This document shows positions 33,296 to 45,879 of a stretch of 64,000 nt of DNA, piece by piece. The translations under genes and the position numbers were made by a program. The notes under the pieces were generated by a model, which ran no database searches, was not told the origin of the DNA, and saw only the letters and a list, made by a program, of their open reading frames with translations. The stretch's first letter is position 1. The number at the start of each line of letters is the position of its first letter. Source of the DNA: Ilex aquifolium (taxonomy: Eukaryota > Streptophyta > Magnoliopsida > Aquifoliales > Aquifoliaceae); assembly GCA_951799425.1 (NCBI GenBank), contig OX637410.1:5580001-5644000 (forward strand), read 5' to 3'.

Positions 33296-35916
33296 TGTGA
33301 AACCCGGGAAAATTTGAACTTTTTCTGAAAAAGAGCAAAATGGTAATTTGCCACTACTGCACGTATTTCAAATACATATGTTCTAGACCTCGGAGGAGGG
33401 AACGGAGTGCGCCATTGGATTCGCAACGCGAAATCTAGTAACCACCAGAAAATTCGTCGAATTCCGAGAGAGTCGGATTTTGCACGTAGATCGAGACGAC
33501 TGCGTGGCGATTGACCTTTTAAAGGTCCCCAAAAACTAGAAATATTAAAATTCCTTATAATTGGATTAATGTGCCAATAAAATTTATTTGGACTTAATCC
33601 GGGACTTAATGAGTCGTTTCGGGACGAAAAACGAACCCGAAGGTAATAAACGAGTGGTGCGATGTAGACCACACATTTAAAATTATAAATAGGGGCCAAA
33701 ATATCTGAAAAATCAGATTTTCTTCTTCTCTTGGCCGGCTGAGTTCACACGTTGGAGAGAAAAAGGAGAGAGAAAAGAGAAACCTAATTTTCTACCTTTC
33801 TTCTTCAAGATCCACCAAGTTCCTTTGGTTGGAAGGCTATAGTCCAAGAGTTAAAGTTCGTCTACTCGTCGAGGGCTACGTCTACGTACCAAAACGGGAG
33901 TGATTTCACCGAATATTCAAAGGAAGAAATTTGGGAGATCAAAGCTTTTTGGTTGGTTTTGGTGTATAGAGGTTGCCTACATCTCTATTGAGGTAGGGGT
34001 TTTCCTACCTTGGACTATTCTTACCTTAGTTGTTGTTAGACTAAGTATTAAGTTGTATATGCATATGTATTGTCTTATATATATGTGTCTATGGGAATAA
34101 AAGTGAAAAAGGGAGCATGAAAATGGCTTAGGCTAGATCCTAGCTTGATTTTGATTTAAGGATGTTACATGTAATTCATTATGTGACTTATGGCTATTGG
34201 GGGCATGCTATGTGTTATGAAATGTGCCTTGAAAGTGTTGGATAAGCATGCTATGTGTTTATAATTTGTGCCTATAAAGTGTTTGATAAAATGCCTTGAT
34301 TGTTTAAATGGTTGTTTGATGCCATTGGAATCACATGTTGGAATGTGTTATGGATGTGTTGACATATGCTCATTGATATGTTGTTTATGATGGTTTATGG
34401 AATTTATATGCTTATGATTTAAATTTCATGGAATGTGAAGATATGTGTTGATTATTGCTCATGTAGTATACATTACATATTGGGCATGATCATGACATCA
34501 CATTCATGAGCTATATGCATGAGTGTGGGAAATGTTGCTCATATGGTAGTCATTGCATTTTGAGCATGGTTATGACATCACATTCATGGACACATGTCAT
34601 GGGTGTGAGTGTGGGTGTGCATGGTTAGTCAAATGCCACTCTTGGTAATTGATAAAGGGACTCGGAAGAAAGGGATTGAAGATTCCTTTGGGTCGTATTT
34701 ATGCATGAAATAGAATTGGGTTGGGGTAGCAAGAAGAGGCATGACGACCTCTCGGGTGCAAAGCCCGGTGATTGGGGTACGTACTCCCTTGGCTCGGCCC
34801 ATAAAGTGTGTGGGTGTATCCGGAACACTCGGTGGAAGTCCGTGAATTCCGTGTGGGTTGGAGACCCTTGGTGTAAGCCCATTAACATCCACCCCTATAC
34901 AAGACCCTAGAGTGATTAACGTCATTGATGTGTAACAAGAATGGCGGTTTCGACTACATTGACACTTGCATGCGTTGGGGAGCTGGGGAGAGCTCGGGTT
35001 GAAGTTGCATGAGTGAGTTTCCATCTCATTTCATGGCATGACATTGTTGCATTCTAATTTTGAATGCATATCCTTATGTGAAATGATTGGTTATGTGCTA
35101 TACATAAATGTTGCATGAGCATGAGCATCTAGGGAGGGAGTAGCCTTTGTAGGAAGTTTTCTACTGGGCGTTGGCTCACCCTATACGGGAACAATTTCAG
35201 GTGTGGGGTTGGCACCGGTGGATGACTCCCATGGAGAGCGTCAAGGGTGAAGGGGGCCTATGTGTGGCCTTACCTCAAGATTTTGTAAACCTTTTGTTTT
35301 AAAATGGTTTATGACATGTAAATATTGTAATCATATTTGAATACTTAAAATAGAACCTTGTAGAGATCATGTATAAGGTAAGAAACTTTGTTATACATGT
35401 TTTGGGTGACCTTGGGAAGGTTTGAAATGAGTTGGAAATGAAAAACTAATGAAATGGGCAAAATCTGCCTTTAGCTACCGGTAGCTAACAGGTAGTTGTA
35501 CATGTAGTTGTTTTCCAGTAGGAAACAGCTACCGGTAGCCAACAGGTAGTTGTTTTCCAGAAGGAAACAGCTACCGGTAGACAACAGGTAGTTGATTTCC
35601 AGAATGTTTCGGCTACCGGTAGTCGATAAACAGCTACCGATAGTCATTCCAAAAATCTGAAATTTTTAAATGTTTTGCCAAATCTTTGGGCTTTGAATTT
35701 CCTTCCTTTAAATGATTAAAGTGGACCCTAATGGGGTACAAACCACGGTGTATGAGACTTTAATTGAATTAAATGAATGTTAAACCGAATTTTCATTATG
35801 GGTTATAATCCCGGCTTAAAGATATTCTTGATGTGGTGTCGGGTTGAGCGATATCCACGGATGTTTCCGCGGGTTGATGGGTTATCAATGAGACCCCCGG
35901 ATTTTGGGGCGTCACA
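33296..35916 (+). repeat. Left LTR of the Tekay-type element (2621 bp)
   Basis: Starts TGTGAAACCCGGG, ends GGGGCGTCACA. TATA box TATAAAT at 33684-33690. Any ORF-like frame inside it is fortuitous. Confidence 0.93.
35475..35643 (+). repeat. CTACCGGTAG palindrome repeats near the LTR 3' end
   Basis: About five units of roughly 30-55 bp, each with the decamer CTACCGGTAG (35475, 35529, 35571, 35613; a CTACCGATAG variant at 35634) and a CAGGTAGTTG half-site. Matching copies in the right LTR start at 43085, 43139, 43181 and 43244. They lie about 1.8 kb downstream of the TATA box. Confidence 0.8.
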
Positions 35917-35919
35917 ACT

Positions 35920-35932
35920 TGGTATCAGAGCC
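35920..35932 (+). other. Primer binding site (initiator Met tRNA)
   Basis: TGGTATCAGAGCC, three bases after the LTR end; the standard chromovirus site. A second copy follows the right LTR at 43530-43542. Confidence 0.92.
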
Positions 35933-36274
35933 TAGGTTTACGATATACCTAAGGCTTGATGGGCATGGGTTTTCTACCATTGCATTCATTGTACATTCAT
36001 GTTATGTGCTTTGAATTGTTACTTGTTATGTGCTACATACTATATACTATGTGCTATGTGAAATTATATACATGGTGAATTGTATATGGAAACGAACACA
36101 CTAGGGTTAGAAAACATAACCTTGGGGGTGAGCGGGATGGTTCAAGGTATAAATATCTACAAGTGGGTGACATAAGCACTACTAGTGAGACAATGAGAAG
36201 AATTCTCAAAGTTTCAATCTTGATCCCTATTTTGGGATATATTGTGAGACTTGTTTGCTATCTGACAAATGTAG

Positions 36275-38200
36275 ATGGCTAGTCGAGGAAGGGGACGCCG
36301 AGGCGGTGGGAGAACTAATCAACCACCACCGGCCTTCGATCAACATGCCTTTAATGAGACTATGGGCATGATGGCAGCTACGGTTGCACACCGAGGAGGT
36401 ATGAGTAACCTCCAACAGTTCAAGGCACATAAACCTCCAGTTTTTAAGGGAGGGGCGGATCCTATGGTGGCTGACCATTGGTTCCGGCAAGTTACGAAGA
36501 TCTTGAAGGCAATGGAAATCACTTCCGACGCCAGTAAGATAACACTAGCTGCTTTCCAGCTAGAAGGAGAATCCCAAGTGTGGTGGGATTGGGTCTCGGG
36601 ATCGAAAAACCTTGAGACTATGACATGGGAAGAGTTCAAGGAACTCTTCATGGGTAAGTATTTCCCACCGGCCATGCGACATGCAAAGGCCCGGGAGTTT
36701 CTGGAATTGAGACAAGGAACCATGACAGTGATGGAATACGTGGCGAAGTTCACGGAACTAGCACGTTTCGCCGATGATTACGTAGCCACAGCTGTGGCTA
36801 AGGTAAGAAGGTTTGAGGAAGGCTTGAAGCTTTCCATTCGGGGGAAAATTGTAGGTCTTCTCCTACAAGATCTGGATTTAATGATCACGACGGCTATGGC
36901 AATTGAACGAGAGGTGGATGACGCGAGGAATATTCGCGAGGGTGGTACAAAGGACAAGAAGAAGGAGGGCCAAACCTCTTCTTCTAGTGCGGGGAAGAGG
37001 CAGAGGACTTCTACTCTACAGGGACAGCAAGGGCAGAGCCGCGGCTATCAAGGCCAAGGCCAGGGTCGATTCTCCCAAGGCGGGGGAAATTTCAGGACTA
37101 CTTACCAGGCAGGTCAGAAGACTTGCTATCAGTGTCACCAACCGGGTCATGTGAGGAAGGATTGTCCTCAGCGGCAGGTATCCCAGAGTTATGGGACATC
37201 TCAGTCCCAGTCTTCGGTGGGACAGCCGCAGACCCAATTTATTCCTCCCTACCCCACCACGGGCCAGGGAAGCCAGTACCAGTTCCCGGGTGCTGTACAG
37301 ACCCCTACTACTTCACAATCAGGCCAGAGGGGCCAGAGTTTGGGTCGAGGTCGAGGACAGGGCTCACAAGCCGGTACTTCGGGAACCCAGGGGCGTGTCT
37401 ACGCCATGATACCTCAGACCGAGCTAGCAGACCAATCGGTGATACAGGGTACATTTCTACTCTCTCGCTTATGGGCTAGGGTATTATTTGATTCTGGTGC
37501 ATCACATTCATTTATTTCTGCATTTTGTGTGAAAGACTTGGGCTTAGAGGTTGAGACCTTGGAGGAGCCATTGCATGTGAGTTCTCCCCTAGGTGCTAGG
37601 GTGAGGGTTGGTCAGATATGTCGGGACTGTGAGTTAGAGATCTCTGGGATTCTACTCACCGTTGACCTTAGGGTCATGGACATGTCGGAGTTTGATGTCA
37701 TCCTAGGGATGGATTGGTTGACGGCACACCGTGTTGTGATTGACTGTGATCGGAAGAGGGTCACTGCTTATACGCCTGAGAGTGTTTGTTTCAAGTTCCG
37801 GGGGGACAAGCATAGTGCTTTACCCCGAGGGGTGTATGACTCCCGATGGCACGGGCAGTTGATGGGTTGGCTAGCAAGCCTTACCCTAGAGAACGAGGAG
37901 AGGCAGGAGATGGGTCTACCTCGAGTTGTTTGTGAATACGAGGATGTTTTTCCGGATGAACTACCGGGATTACCTCCACATAGGGATGTAGACTTTACCA
38001 TTGAGTTACATCCTAGCACTTCACCCATTTCTATGACTCCACATAGGATGGCGCCTGCTGAGTTGCAAGAACTCAAGGTCCAATTGCAGGAATTGTTGGA
38101 CAGGGGGTTCATTAGACCGAGTACCTCACCATGGGGCGCTCCGGTATTGTTTGCCAAGAAAAAGGACAAGACCCGTCGGCTATGCATTGACTACCGGTAG
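36275..38200 (+). pseudogene. gag: Tekay gag-protease-RT start, ends at a nonsense codon
   Basis: 641 residues from ATG 36275, which follows a 340-bp leader. Residues about 50-200 are the capsid domain (VWWDWVSG, EFKELFMGKYFPP). A zinc knuckle CYQCHQPGHVRKDC (C-x2-C-x4-H-x4-C) lies near residue 284, a glutamine/glycine-rich linker follows, and the protease active site is VLFDSGASHSFIS near residue 405 with VILGMDWL. RT begins with the motif SPWGAPVLF and stops after LCIDYR, where TAG at 38198-38200 replaces the next codon. The frame continues open after the stop. C-to-T at a CAG codon would explain it. Confidence 0.9.
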
Positions 38201-39634
38201 TTAAATAGGGGTACTATCAAGAATAGGTACCCTTTGCCGAGGATTGATGACTTGTTTGATCAACTGAGGGGGGCGCGGGTCTACTCCAAGATAGATCTCC
38301 GCACCGGTTACCATCAGTTGAGAGTTAAGGAGGCAGATATCCCTAAGACGGCGTTTAGAACGCGGTATGGGCATTACGAGTTTACTGTCATGCCTTTCGG
38401 ATTGACGAATGCCCCGGCGGCATTCATGGATCTCATGCATAGGGTGTTCCAACCCTACCTTGATCAGTTCGTCGTGGTTTTTGTTGACGACATCTTGATT
38501 TACTCCAAGTCTGAGGAGGAGCATGAGGGTCACTTGAGGATCGTTCTACAGATCTTGAGAGACCATCAGTTGTATGCCAAGTTCAGTAAGTGTGAATTTT
38601 GGTTGACTGAGGTAAAGTTTTTGGGACATGTGGTATCGGCTTCGGGTGTATCCGTAGACCCGGAGAAGGTGGAGGCAGTCATGAATTGGGAGAGGCCGAA
38701 GTCAGTCTTCGAGATACGTAGTTTATTGGGATTGGCAGGGTATTACAGGAGGTTCATTGAGGACTTCTCCCGACTAGCTTCACCTATGACTAGGTTGACT
38801 CGGAAAGAGGTCAAGTTCGAGTGGAATGATTCTTGCGAGAAGGCATTCCAGGAATTGAAAAGGAGGCTTACTTCAGCTCCTATTCTGATAGTTCCAGAGA
38901 GGGGACAGAGGTACACAGTGTATTGTGATGCCTCCAAGGACGGACTTGGATGCGTGTTGATGCAGTCCAGGAGGGTGGTAGCTTATGGTTCCCGACAGTT
39001 GAAGAACCACGAGCAGAACTACCCTACGCATGATATGGAGTTGGCAGCCATTGCCTTTGCCTTGAAGGCTTGGCGCCACTATTTATACGGTGAGCAGTTC
39101 GAGGTGTTTTCGGACCATAAAAGTCTGAAGTACATCTTTACACAGCGGGACCTCAATATGAGGCAACGCAGGTGGATGGAGTTTCTAGAGGACTATGACT
39201 TCACTTTGCATTACCATCCCGGTAAGGCAAATGTGGTGGCCGACGCACTCAGCCGGAAGTCACGGGGAGTCTTGGCTAGTGTGGCTTCCCGAGAGTGGCA
39301 GATGCTCGAGACTGTGGGAGAGTTCGGACTATGTTATATGAGACAGACTCAGGGTACCTTGGGAAGTTTGGTGACTACGCCTTCCCTACTGAGCAGAGTG
39401 ATTGAGTCTCAGGGGCAAGACCCAGAGATAGTGTCCATTAAGGACCGGGTGCAGTCGGGTACAGGTGACGAGGGCTGGGCCATTCATTCGGATGGTAGTC
39501 TTCGGTATAGGGGAAGGGTTGTGGTTCCCCAATCTCCGGATCTAAGGGAGGAGATTCTTAGGGAATTTCATTGTTCCCGTTTTGCGGTTCATCCTGGGGG
39601 CACGAAGATGTATCATTATCTTCGTCGCCAGTAG
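38201..39634 (+). pseudogene. pol: Tekay RT and RNase H
   Basis: In frame with the gag ORF after its TAG. RT motifs: [40 protein letters not shown], the catalytic [34 protein letters not shown]. RNase [53 protein letters not shown]. The 5' end of the integrase zinc region ([14 protein letters not shown]) precedes a TAG at 39632-39634. Both catalytic domains look complete. Confidence 0.92.
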
Positions 39635-40885
39635 TATTGGAGTGGGATGAAGAGACAAGTTGGTGAATTTGTTGGTAGATGTCTCACATGTCAGCAAGTG
39701 AAGGCTGAACACCAGAGACCAGCAGGATTACTCCAGCCTTTGGAGGTAGCTGAGTGGAAGTGGGAGCATGTCACGATGGATTTTGTTACTCACTTGCCAC
39801 GGACATCGCGGGGACATGATGCGGTGTGGGTGATAGTGGACCGGCTTACGAAGTCGGCACACTTCTTGGCTGTGCGGATGACCTTCACACTGGAGGAATT
39901 CTGTAGGTTATATATACGGGAGATTGTCCGATTGCATGGGGCTGCCCGTATCTATAGTATCGGATCGGGGTCCCAGATTCACATCTCATTTTTGGGAGAG
40001 TTTCCAGCGAGTTATGGGGACTCAGTTGATGATGAGCACTGCTTTTCATCCTCAGACGGATGGTCAGTCAGAGAGGACTATCCAGACACTAGAGGACATG
40101 CTGCGGGCATGCGTCCTAGATCTCAAGGGAAGCTGGGAAGATGACTTACCCTTGGTAGAGTTTGCCTATGACAATTGTTATCAGGCGAGCATACAGACGG
40201 CACCCTATGAGGCATTATATGGGAGGCCTTGTAGATCTCCGGTTTGTTGGCGGAGGTTGGAGAGAGACCCTCTACGGGTCCAGAGTTGATTAGAGACACC
40301 TCAGAGAAGGTGGACTTGATACGGAAGCGTCTTCTCACGGCTCAGAGCCGGCAGAAGAGCTACGCCGATAGACGTCGGAGACCTCTAGAGTTTGAGGTGG
40401 GTGATCATGTCTTCTTGAAGGTGATGCCTACAAGAGGAGTGGTCAGGTTCGGCAAGCGAGGAAAGCTGTCACCGAGGTATATCGGGCCCTTTGAGATACT
40501 TGAGAGGGTGGGTACAGTCGCTTACCGATTGGCGTTACCGCCTGATTTAGTGGGTGTTCACGCGGTATTCCATGTCTCTATGCTCCGGAAGTACACCCCA
40601 GATCCTACTCATGTGGTGGATTGGGGCGAGCTTGTGGTTGATACTGATGGGACCTTCGAGGAGGGACCGGTGCGTATCATGGATAGCCGGGAACAGGTTT
40701 TGCGAGGCAAGACCGTGAGGCTAGTGAAGGTGCTTTGGCAACACCGGGGAGTAGAGGAGGCAACGTGGGAGCGTGATGACACCATACGTGCCAATTACCC
40801 TTTCCTGTTTGAGGATAGAGGTACATTTACATGCTTACATCTTGGTATTGAGTGTACATTACTTGCTGCATATGCATGCTATTAA
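39635..40885 (+). pseudogene. pol: Tekay integrase with C-terminal chromodomain, two frameshifts
   Basis: Zinc-binding C-x2-C at CLTCQQVK, first catalytic D in TMDFVTHLPR, then a frameshift near 39945. The second frame carries IVSDRGPRF (D) and GQSERTIQTLE (E). A one-base loss at about 40250 shifts to a third frame with LSPRYIGPFEIL, VFHVSMLRKY and the chromodomain-like VRLVKVLWQHRGVEEATWE. Chromodomains in this clade are thought to direct insertion into heterochromatin. The stop at 40883-40885 lies 15 bp before the PPT stem-loop. Confidence 0.9.
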
Positions 40886-40900
40886 ATGTATATGTGTATG

Positions 40901-40937
40901 TGAATTTCGGGGACGAAATTCATTTAAGGGGGGGAGA
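40901..40937 (+). other. PPT-proximal stem-loop and polypurine tract, Tekay
   Basis: A 9-bp perfect stem (arms TGAATTTCG at 40901-40909 and CGAAATTCA at 40914-40922, loop GGGA) stands three bases before AAGGGGGGGAGA, which abuts the right LTR at 40939. Confidence 0.85.
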
Positions 40938-40938
40938 A

Positions 40939-43526
40939 TGTGAAACCCGGGAAAATTTGAACTTAAAAGAAAAAGGGCAAAATGGTAATTTGCCACTACT
41001 GCACGTATTTCAAATACATATGTTCTAGACCTCGGAGGAGGGAACGGAGTGCGCCATTGGATTCGCAACGCGAAATCTAGTAACCACCAGAAAATTCGTC
41101 GAATTTCGAGAGAGTCGGATTTTGCACGTAGATCGAGACGACTGCGTGGCGATTGACCTTTTAAAGGTCCCCAAAAACGAGAAATATTAAAATTCCTTAT
41201 AATTGGATTAATGTGCCAATAAAATTTATTTGGACTTAATCCGGGACTTAATGAGTCGTTTCGGGACGAAAAACGGACCCGAAGGTAATAAACGAGTGGT
41301 GCGATGTAGACCACACATTTAAAATTATAAATAGGGGCCAAAATATCTGAAAAATCAGATTTTCTTCTTCTCTTGGCCGGCTGAGCTCACACGTTGGAGA
41401 GAAAAAGGAGAGAGAAAAGAGAAACCTAATTTTCTACCTTTCTTCTTCAAGATCCACCAAGTTCCTTTGGTTGGAAGGCTATAGTCCAAGAGTTAAAGTT
41501 TGTCTACTCGTCGAGGGCTACGTCTACGTACCAAAACGGGAGTGATTTCACCGAATATTCAAAGGAAGAAATTTGGGAGATCAAAGCTTTTTGGTTGGTT
41601 TTGGTGTATAGAGGTTGCCTTGGACTATTCTTACCTTAGTTGTTGTTAGACTAAGGATTAAGTTGTATATGCATATGCATTGTCTTATATATATGTGTCT
41701 ATGGGAATAAAAGTGAAAAAGGGAGCATGGAAATGGCTTAGGCTAGATCGTAGCTTGATTTTGATTTAAGGATGTTACATGTAATTCATTATGTGACTTA
41801 TGGCTATTGGGGGCATGCTATGTGTTATGAAATGTGCCTTGAAAGTGTTGGATAAGCATGCTATGTGTTTATAATTTGTGCCTATAAGGTGTTTGATAAA
41901 ATGCCTTGATTGTTTAAATGGTTGTTTGATGCCATTGGAATCACATGTTGGAATGTGTTATGGATGTGTTGACATATGCTCATTGATATGTTGTTTATGA
42001 TGGTTTATGGAATTTATATGCTTATGATTTAAATTCCATGGAATGTGAAGATATGTGTTGATTATTGCTCATGTAGTATACATTACATATTGGGCATGAG
42101 CATGGCATCACATTCATGAGCTATATGCATGAGTGTGGGAAATGTTGCTCATACGGTAGTCATTGCATTTTGAGCATGGTCATGACATCACATTCATGGA
42201 CACATGTCATGGGTGTGAGTGTGGGTGTGCATGGTTAGTCAAATGCCACTCTTGGTAATTGATAAAGGGACTCGGAAGAAATGGATTGAAGATTCCTTTG
42301 GGTCGTATTTATGCATGAAATAGAATTGGGTTGGGGTAGCAAGAAGAGGCATGACGACCTCTCGGGTGCAAAGCCCGGTGATTGGGGTACGTACTCCCTT
42401 GGCTCGGCCCATAAAGTGTGTGGGTGTATCCGGAACCCTCGGTGGAAGTCCGTGAATTCCGTGTGGGTTGGAGACCCTTGGTGTAAGCCCATGAACATCC
42501 ACCCCTATACAAGACCCTAGAGTGATTAACGTCATTGATGTGTAACAAGAATGGCGGTTTCGACTACATTGACACTTGCATGCGTTGGGGAGCTGGGGAG
42601 AGCTCGGGTTGAAGTTGCATGAGTGAGTTTCCATCTCATTTCATGGCATGACATTGTTGCATTCTAATTTTGAATGCATATCCTTATGTGAAATGATTGG
42701 TTATGTGCTATACATAAATGTTGCATGAGCATGAGCATCTAGGGAGGGAGTAGCCTTTGTAGGAAGTTTTCTACTGGGCGTTGGCTCACCCTATACGGGA
42801 ACAATTTCAGGTGTGGGGTTGGCACCGGTGGATGACTCCCATGGAGAGCGTCAAGGGTGAAGGGGGCCTATGTGTGGCCTTACCTCAAGATTTTGTAAAC
42901 CTTTTGTTTTAAAATGGTTTATGACATGTAAATATTGTAATCATATTTGAATACTTATAATAGAACCTTGTAGAGATCATGTATAAGGTAAGAAACTTTG
43001 TTATACATGTTTTGGGTGACCTTGGGAAGGTTTGAAATGAGTTGGAAATGAAAAACTAATGAAATGGGCAAAATCTGCCTTTAGCTACCGGTAGCTAACA
43101 GGTAGTTGTACAGGTAGTTGTTTTCCAGTAGGAAACAGCTACCGGTAGCCAACAGGTAGTTGTTTTCCAGAAGGAAACAGCTACCGGTAGACAACAGGTA
43201 GTTGATTTCCAGAATGTTTCGGCTACCAGTAGTCGATAAACAGCTACCGGTAGTCATTCCAAAAATCTGAAATTTTTAAATGTTTTGCCAAATCTTTGGG
43301 CTTTGAATTTCCTTCCTTTAAATGATTAAAGTGGACCCTAATGGGGTACAAACCACTGTGTATGGGACTTTAATTGAATTAAATGAATGTTAAACCGAAT
43401 TTTCATTATGGGTTATAATCCCGGCTTAAAGATATTCTTGATGTGGTGTCGGGTTGAGCGATATCCACGGATGTTTCCGCGGGTTGATGGGTTATCAACG
43501 GGACCCTCGAATTTTGGGGCGTCACA
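40939..43526 (+). repeat. Right LTR of the Tekay-type element (2588 bp)
   Basis: Near-identical to 33296-35916, TATA box TATAAATA at 41326-41333, ends GGGGCGTCACA. Palindrome repeats at 43085-43253. Confidence 0.93.
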
Positions 43527-43884
43527 GCTTGGTATCAGAGCCTAGGTTTACGATATACCTAAGGCTTGATGGGCATGGGTTTTCTACCATTGCATTCATT
43601 GTACATTCATGTTATGTGCTTTGAATTGTTACTTGTTATGTGCTACATACTATATACTATGTGCTATGTGAAATTATATACATGGTGAATTGTATATGGA
43701 AACGAACACACTAGGGTTAGAAAACATAACCTTGGGGGTGAGCGGGATGGTTCAAGGTATAAATATCTACAAGTGGGTGACATAAGCACTACTAGTGAGA
43801 CAATGAGAAGAATTCTCAAAGTTTCAATCTTGATCCCTATTTTGGGATATATTGTGAGACTTGTTTGCTATCTGACAAATGTAG
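43527..43884 (+). other. Second primer site and leader after the right LTR
   Basis: Near-identical to 35917-36274, including the primer site at 43530-43542. Its presence to the right of a 3' LTR shows a tandem arrangement. Confidence 0.88.
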
Positions 43885-44868
43885 ATGGCTAGTCGAGGAA
43901 GAGGACGCCGAGGCGGTGGGAGAACTAATCAACCACCACCGGCCTTCGATCAACAGGCCTTTAATGAGACTATGGGCATGATGGCAGCTACGGTTGCACA
44001 CCGAGGAGGTATGAGCAACCCCCAACAGTTCAAGGCACATAAACCTCCAGTTTTTAAGGGAGGGGCGGATCCTATGGTGGCTGACCATTGGTTCCGGCAA
44101 GTTACGAAGATCTTGAAGGCAATGGAAATCACTTCCTACGCCAGTAATATAACACTAGCTGCTTTCCAGCTACCAAAGTTCAGGATGCCACAAATAGAGG
44201 TCTTTGACGGGACGAAAGATCCCGTAGATCATCTCAACACCTACAAGAACCAGATGGAGCTGCATGGATACCAGGATCCTGTACGTTGCAGAGCTTTTGC
44301 CATCACATTGAAAGGATCTGCCCTAGCCTGGTTTCACAGGCTCCCACCAGCCTCGATCTCATCCTTTAAAGAGCTCTCGATAGCTTTCGTATCTCACTTT
44401 ATAGGAGCCAGGATATATAGAAAGCCGAGGTACCACCTACTGAATGTGAAACAGGGGCCCCAAGAAAACTTGAGGTTCTATGTCCAAAGGTTCAACTCGG
44501 AGACACTAAAAGTAGACGTCCCAGACGAAAAATTTGCCATAACTGCCTTTATCGTAGGGTTAGGAGTGCAATCAAAGGATCTAATGTTCTCTATATCAAA
44601 GAACCCTCAAGCAAGCATGGCTGAGGTGTTAGCCAAGGCAGAAAAGTATATAAATGGTGAAGAGGCACTCCTCTCCAAGGTGGGAGGTACGCCCACACGA
44701 AAGGAGAAGGAGAAAGAAGAGAAGAAAAGGGACCGAAGTCCAAGGAAAGAAAAGGGGAGAGAAAGGTCTCCAAGGAGGGATATAGATCGCTCCCTAAAGA
44801 GAAGAGGAAATGTTAGAGACCGCTTGGGTCCCATGCAGCCTGAGCTACAGCCTAGATACAGACCTTAG
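43885..44868 (+). CDS. gag: Chimeric gag: Tekay N-terminus fused in frame to Retand-type gag
   Basis: 327 residues from the same ATG context as 36275. Residues 1-96 match the Tekay gag almost exactly up to ITLAAFQL. At about 44172 the sequence switches to a different gag, PKFRMPQIEVFDGTKDP, with ITLKGSALAWFHRLPP and SFKELSIAFVSHFIG, which is the capsid domain of Tat/Retand-type elements, followed by a lysine/arginine-rich tail. The joint keeps the frame but repeats the start of the capsid fold, so it looks like illegitimate joining rather than homologous exchange. A TAG at 44866 ends it while homologous codons go on. Real deletion junction and assembly join are both possible. Confidence 0.85.
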   Translation: MASRGRGRRGGGRTNQPPPAFDQQAFNETMGMMAATVAHRGGMSNPQQFKAHKPPVFKGGADPMVADHWFRQVTKILKAMEITSYASNITLAAFQLPKFRMPQIEVFDGTKDPVDHLNTYKNQMELHGYQDPVRCRAFAITLKGSALAWFHRLPPASISSFKELSIAFVSHFIGARIYRKPRYHLLNVKQGPQENLRFYVQRFNSETLKVDVPDEKFAITAFIVGLGVQSKDLMFSISKNPQASMAEVLAKAEKYINGEEALLSKVGGTPTRKEKEKEEKKRDRSPRKEKGRERSPRRDIDRSLKRRGNVRDRLGPMQPELQPRYRP

Positions 44869-45879
44869 CGATACACCCCGCTCACCGCTGCTGTATCCCA
44901 AGTTCTGTATGAGGTCCAAGACGAGAAATTCTTAAGATGGCCACCTCGGATGAAGGCAGATCCGGCCAAGAGAGACCCTACGAAGTATTGCGATTATCAT
45001 AGAGATCATGGTCATCACACCGATGACTGTATTCAACTAAAAAAGGAAATCGAGTTCCTAATTCAGCGAGGACAGTTACGTCGCTTTGTAGCCCATGACA
45101 ACCAGAACCGAGCTCTTCCACCTCCGCCACCCCAACAGCAGGCACCTGTGCCACATCAGCATCCTCTAGGTGATATTAGAGTAATATCTGGAGGATTTGC
45201 GGGAGGCGGAGAATCCAGCTCAGCCAGGAAAGCACACCTCCGACGAATCAGAGCCGAAGAAGCTCTCGAAGTGCACACTGTATCCAAAGCACCACGCTTA
45301 GATACAGCTATCACTTTTTCAGATTCTGATTTAGAGGGATGCCAGTACCCTCACGACGATCCACTGGTGGTACGAGCTGTGGTGGCTAACATAACCGTTC
45401 ATCGAGTTCTGATCGATAACGGGAGCTCGGCAGACATCATTTTTGCACCTGCATTTGACAAAATGGACATAGGACGGGGAAGACTCGAACCTGTAAGTAC
45501 TCACTTGTTGGGGTTCTCAGGAGAAAGGGTGCTCCCCCTAGGCTCAATCCAACTCGTGCTCACCCTAGGAGACCCACATTGCCAAGCCACCACAACCGTA
45601 AAGTTCCTAGTGGTCGATGCACCTTCTGCATACAACATCTTGCTTGGAAGGCCATCCCTTAATTCTATGAAGGCAATCCCATCTGCCTATCACTTGGTTG
45701 TAAAGTTCCCTACAGAGAATGGAGTAGGAGCGGTCCGAGGAGACCTGCGTGTAGCAAGAGAATGTTACATGGCTTCTGTGAAGATGAAGGAGGTCGAGAA
45801 CATCCAATTAGATGAACTCGACATGAGAGATGAGATGGAGACAAGGCCATTGCCATCAGAAGAGCTGGAACCGATTTAG
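44869..45879 (+). pseudogene. pol: Retand-type gag C-terminus and aspartic protease
   Basis: Same frame as the chimeric gag, after its TAG. The cysteine-histidine motif YCDYHRDHGHHTDDC lies near 44980. The protease shows VLIDNGSSADIIF as active site (45411 on) and NILLGRPSLN. Another TAG at 45877-45879 is followed by open homologous sequence. It would process the polyprotein. Confidence 0.88.

Larger units (their letters stand above)
33296..43526 (+). mobile_element. Tekay/Del-type chromovirus with two LTRs
   Basis: LTR (33296-35916), initiator-Met primer site, gag, protease, RT, RNase H, integrase with chromodomain, PPT and second LTR (40939-43526). LTRs are near-identical apart from a few substitutions and a 33-bp deletion in the right one near 41620. 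Flanking five-mers (CACAT left, GCTTG right) do not match, because the right LTR is followed by a second primer site and gag start, as in a tandem array LTR-internal-LTR-internal. Coding parts carry two stops and two frameshifts. Confidence 0.92.

Noticed and set aside
33241..33699. 152-residue minus-strand frame inside the Tekay LTR, with a related one at 40859-41341
   Set aside because: Both lie antisense across LTR promoter sequence, have no recognisable domain and follow simply from LTR duplication.
34625..35024. Overlapping frames of 87 and 131 residues, repeated at 42235-42634
   Set aside because: LTR sequence read in fortuitous frames; no codon bias or domain.
36227..36490. Antisense frames over Tekay gag, also at 43837-44100
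   Set aside because: Shadows of the real gag frame.
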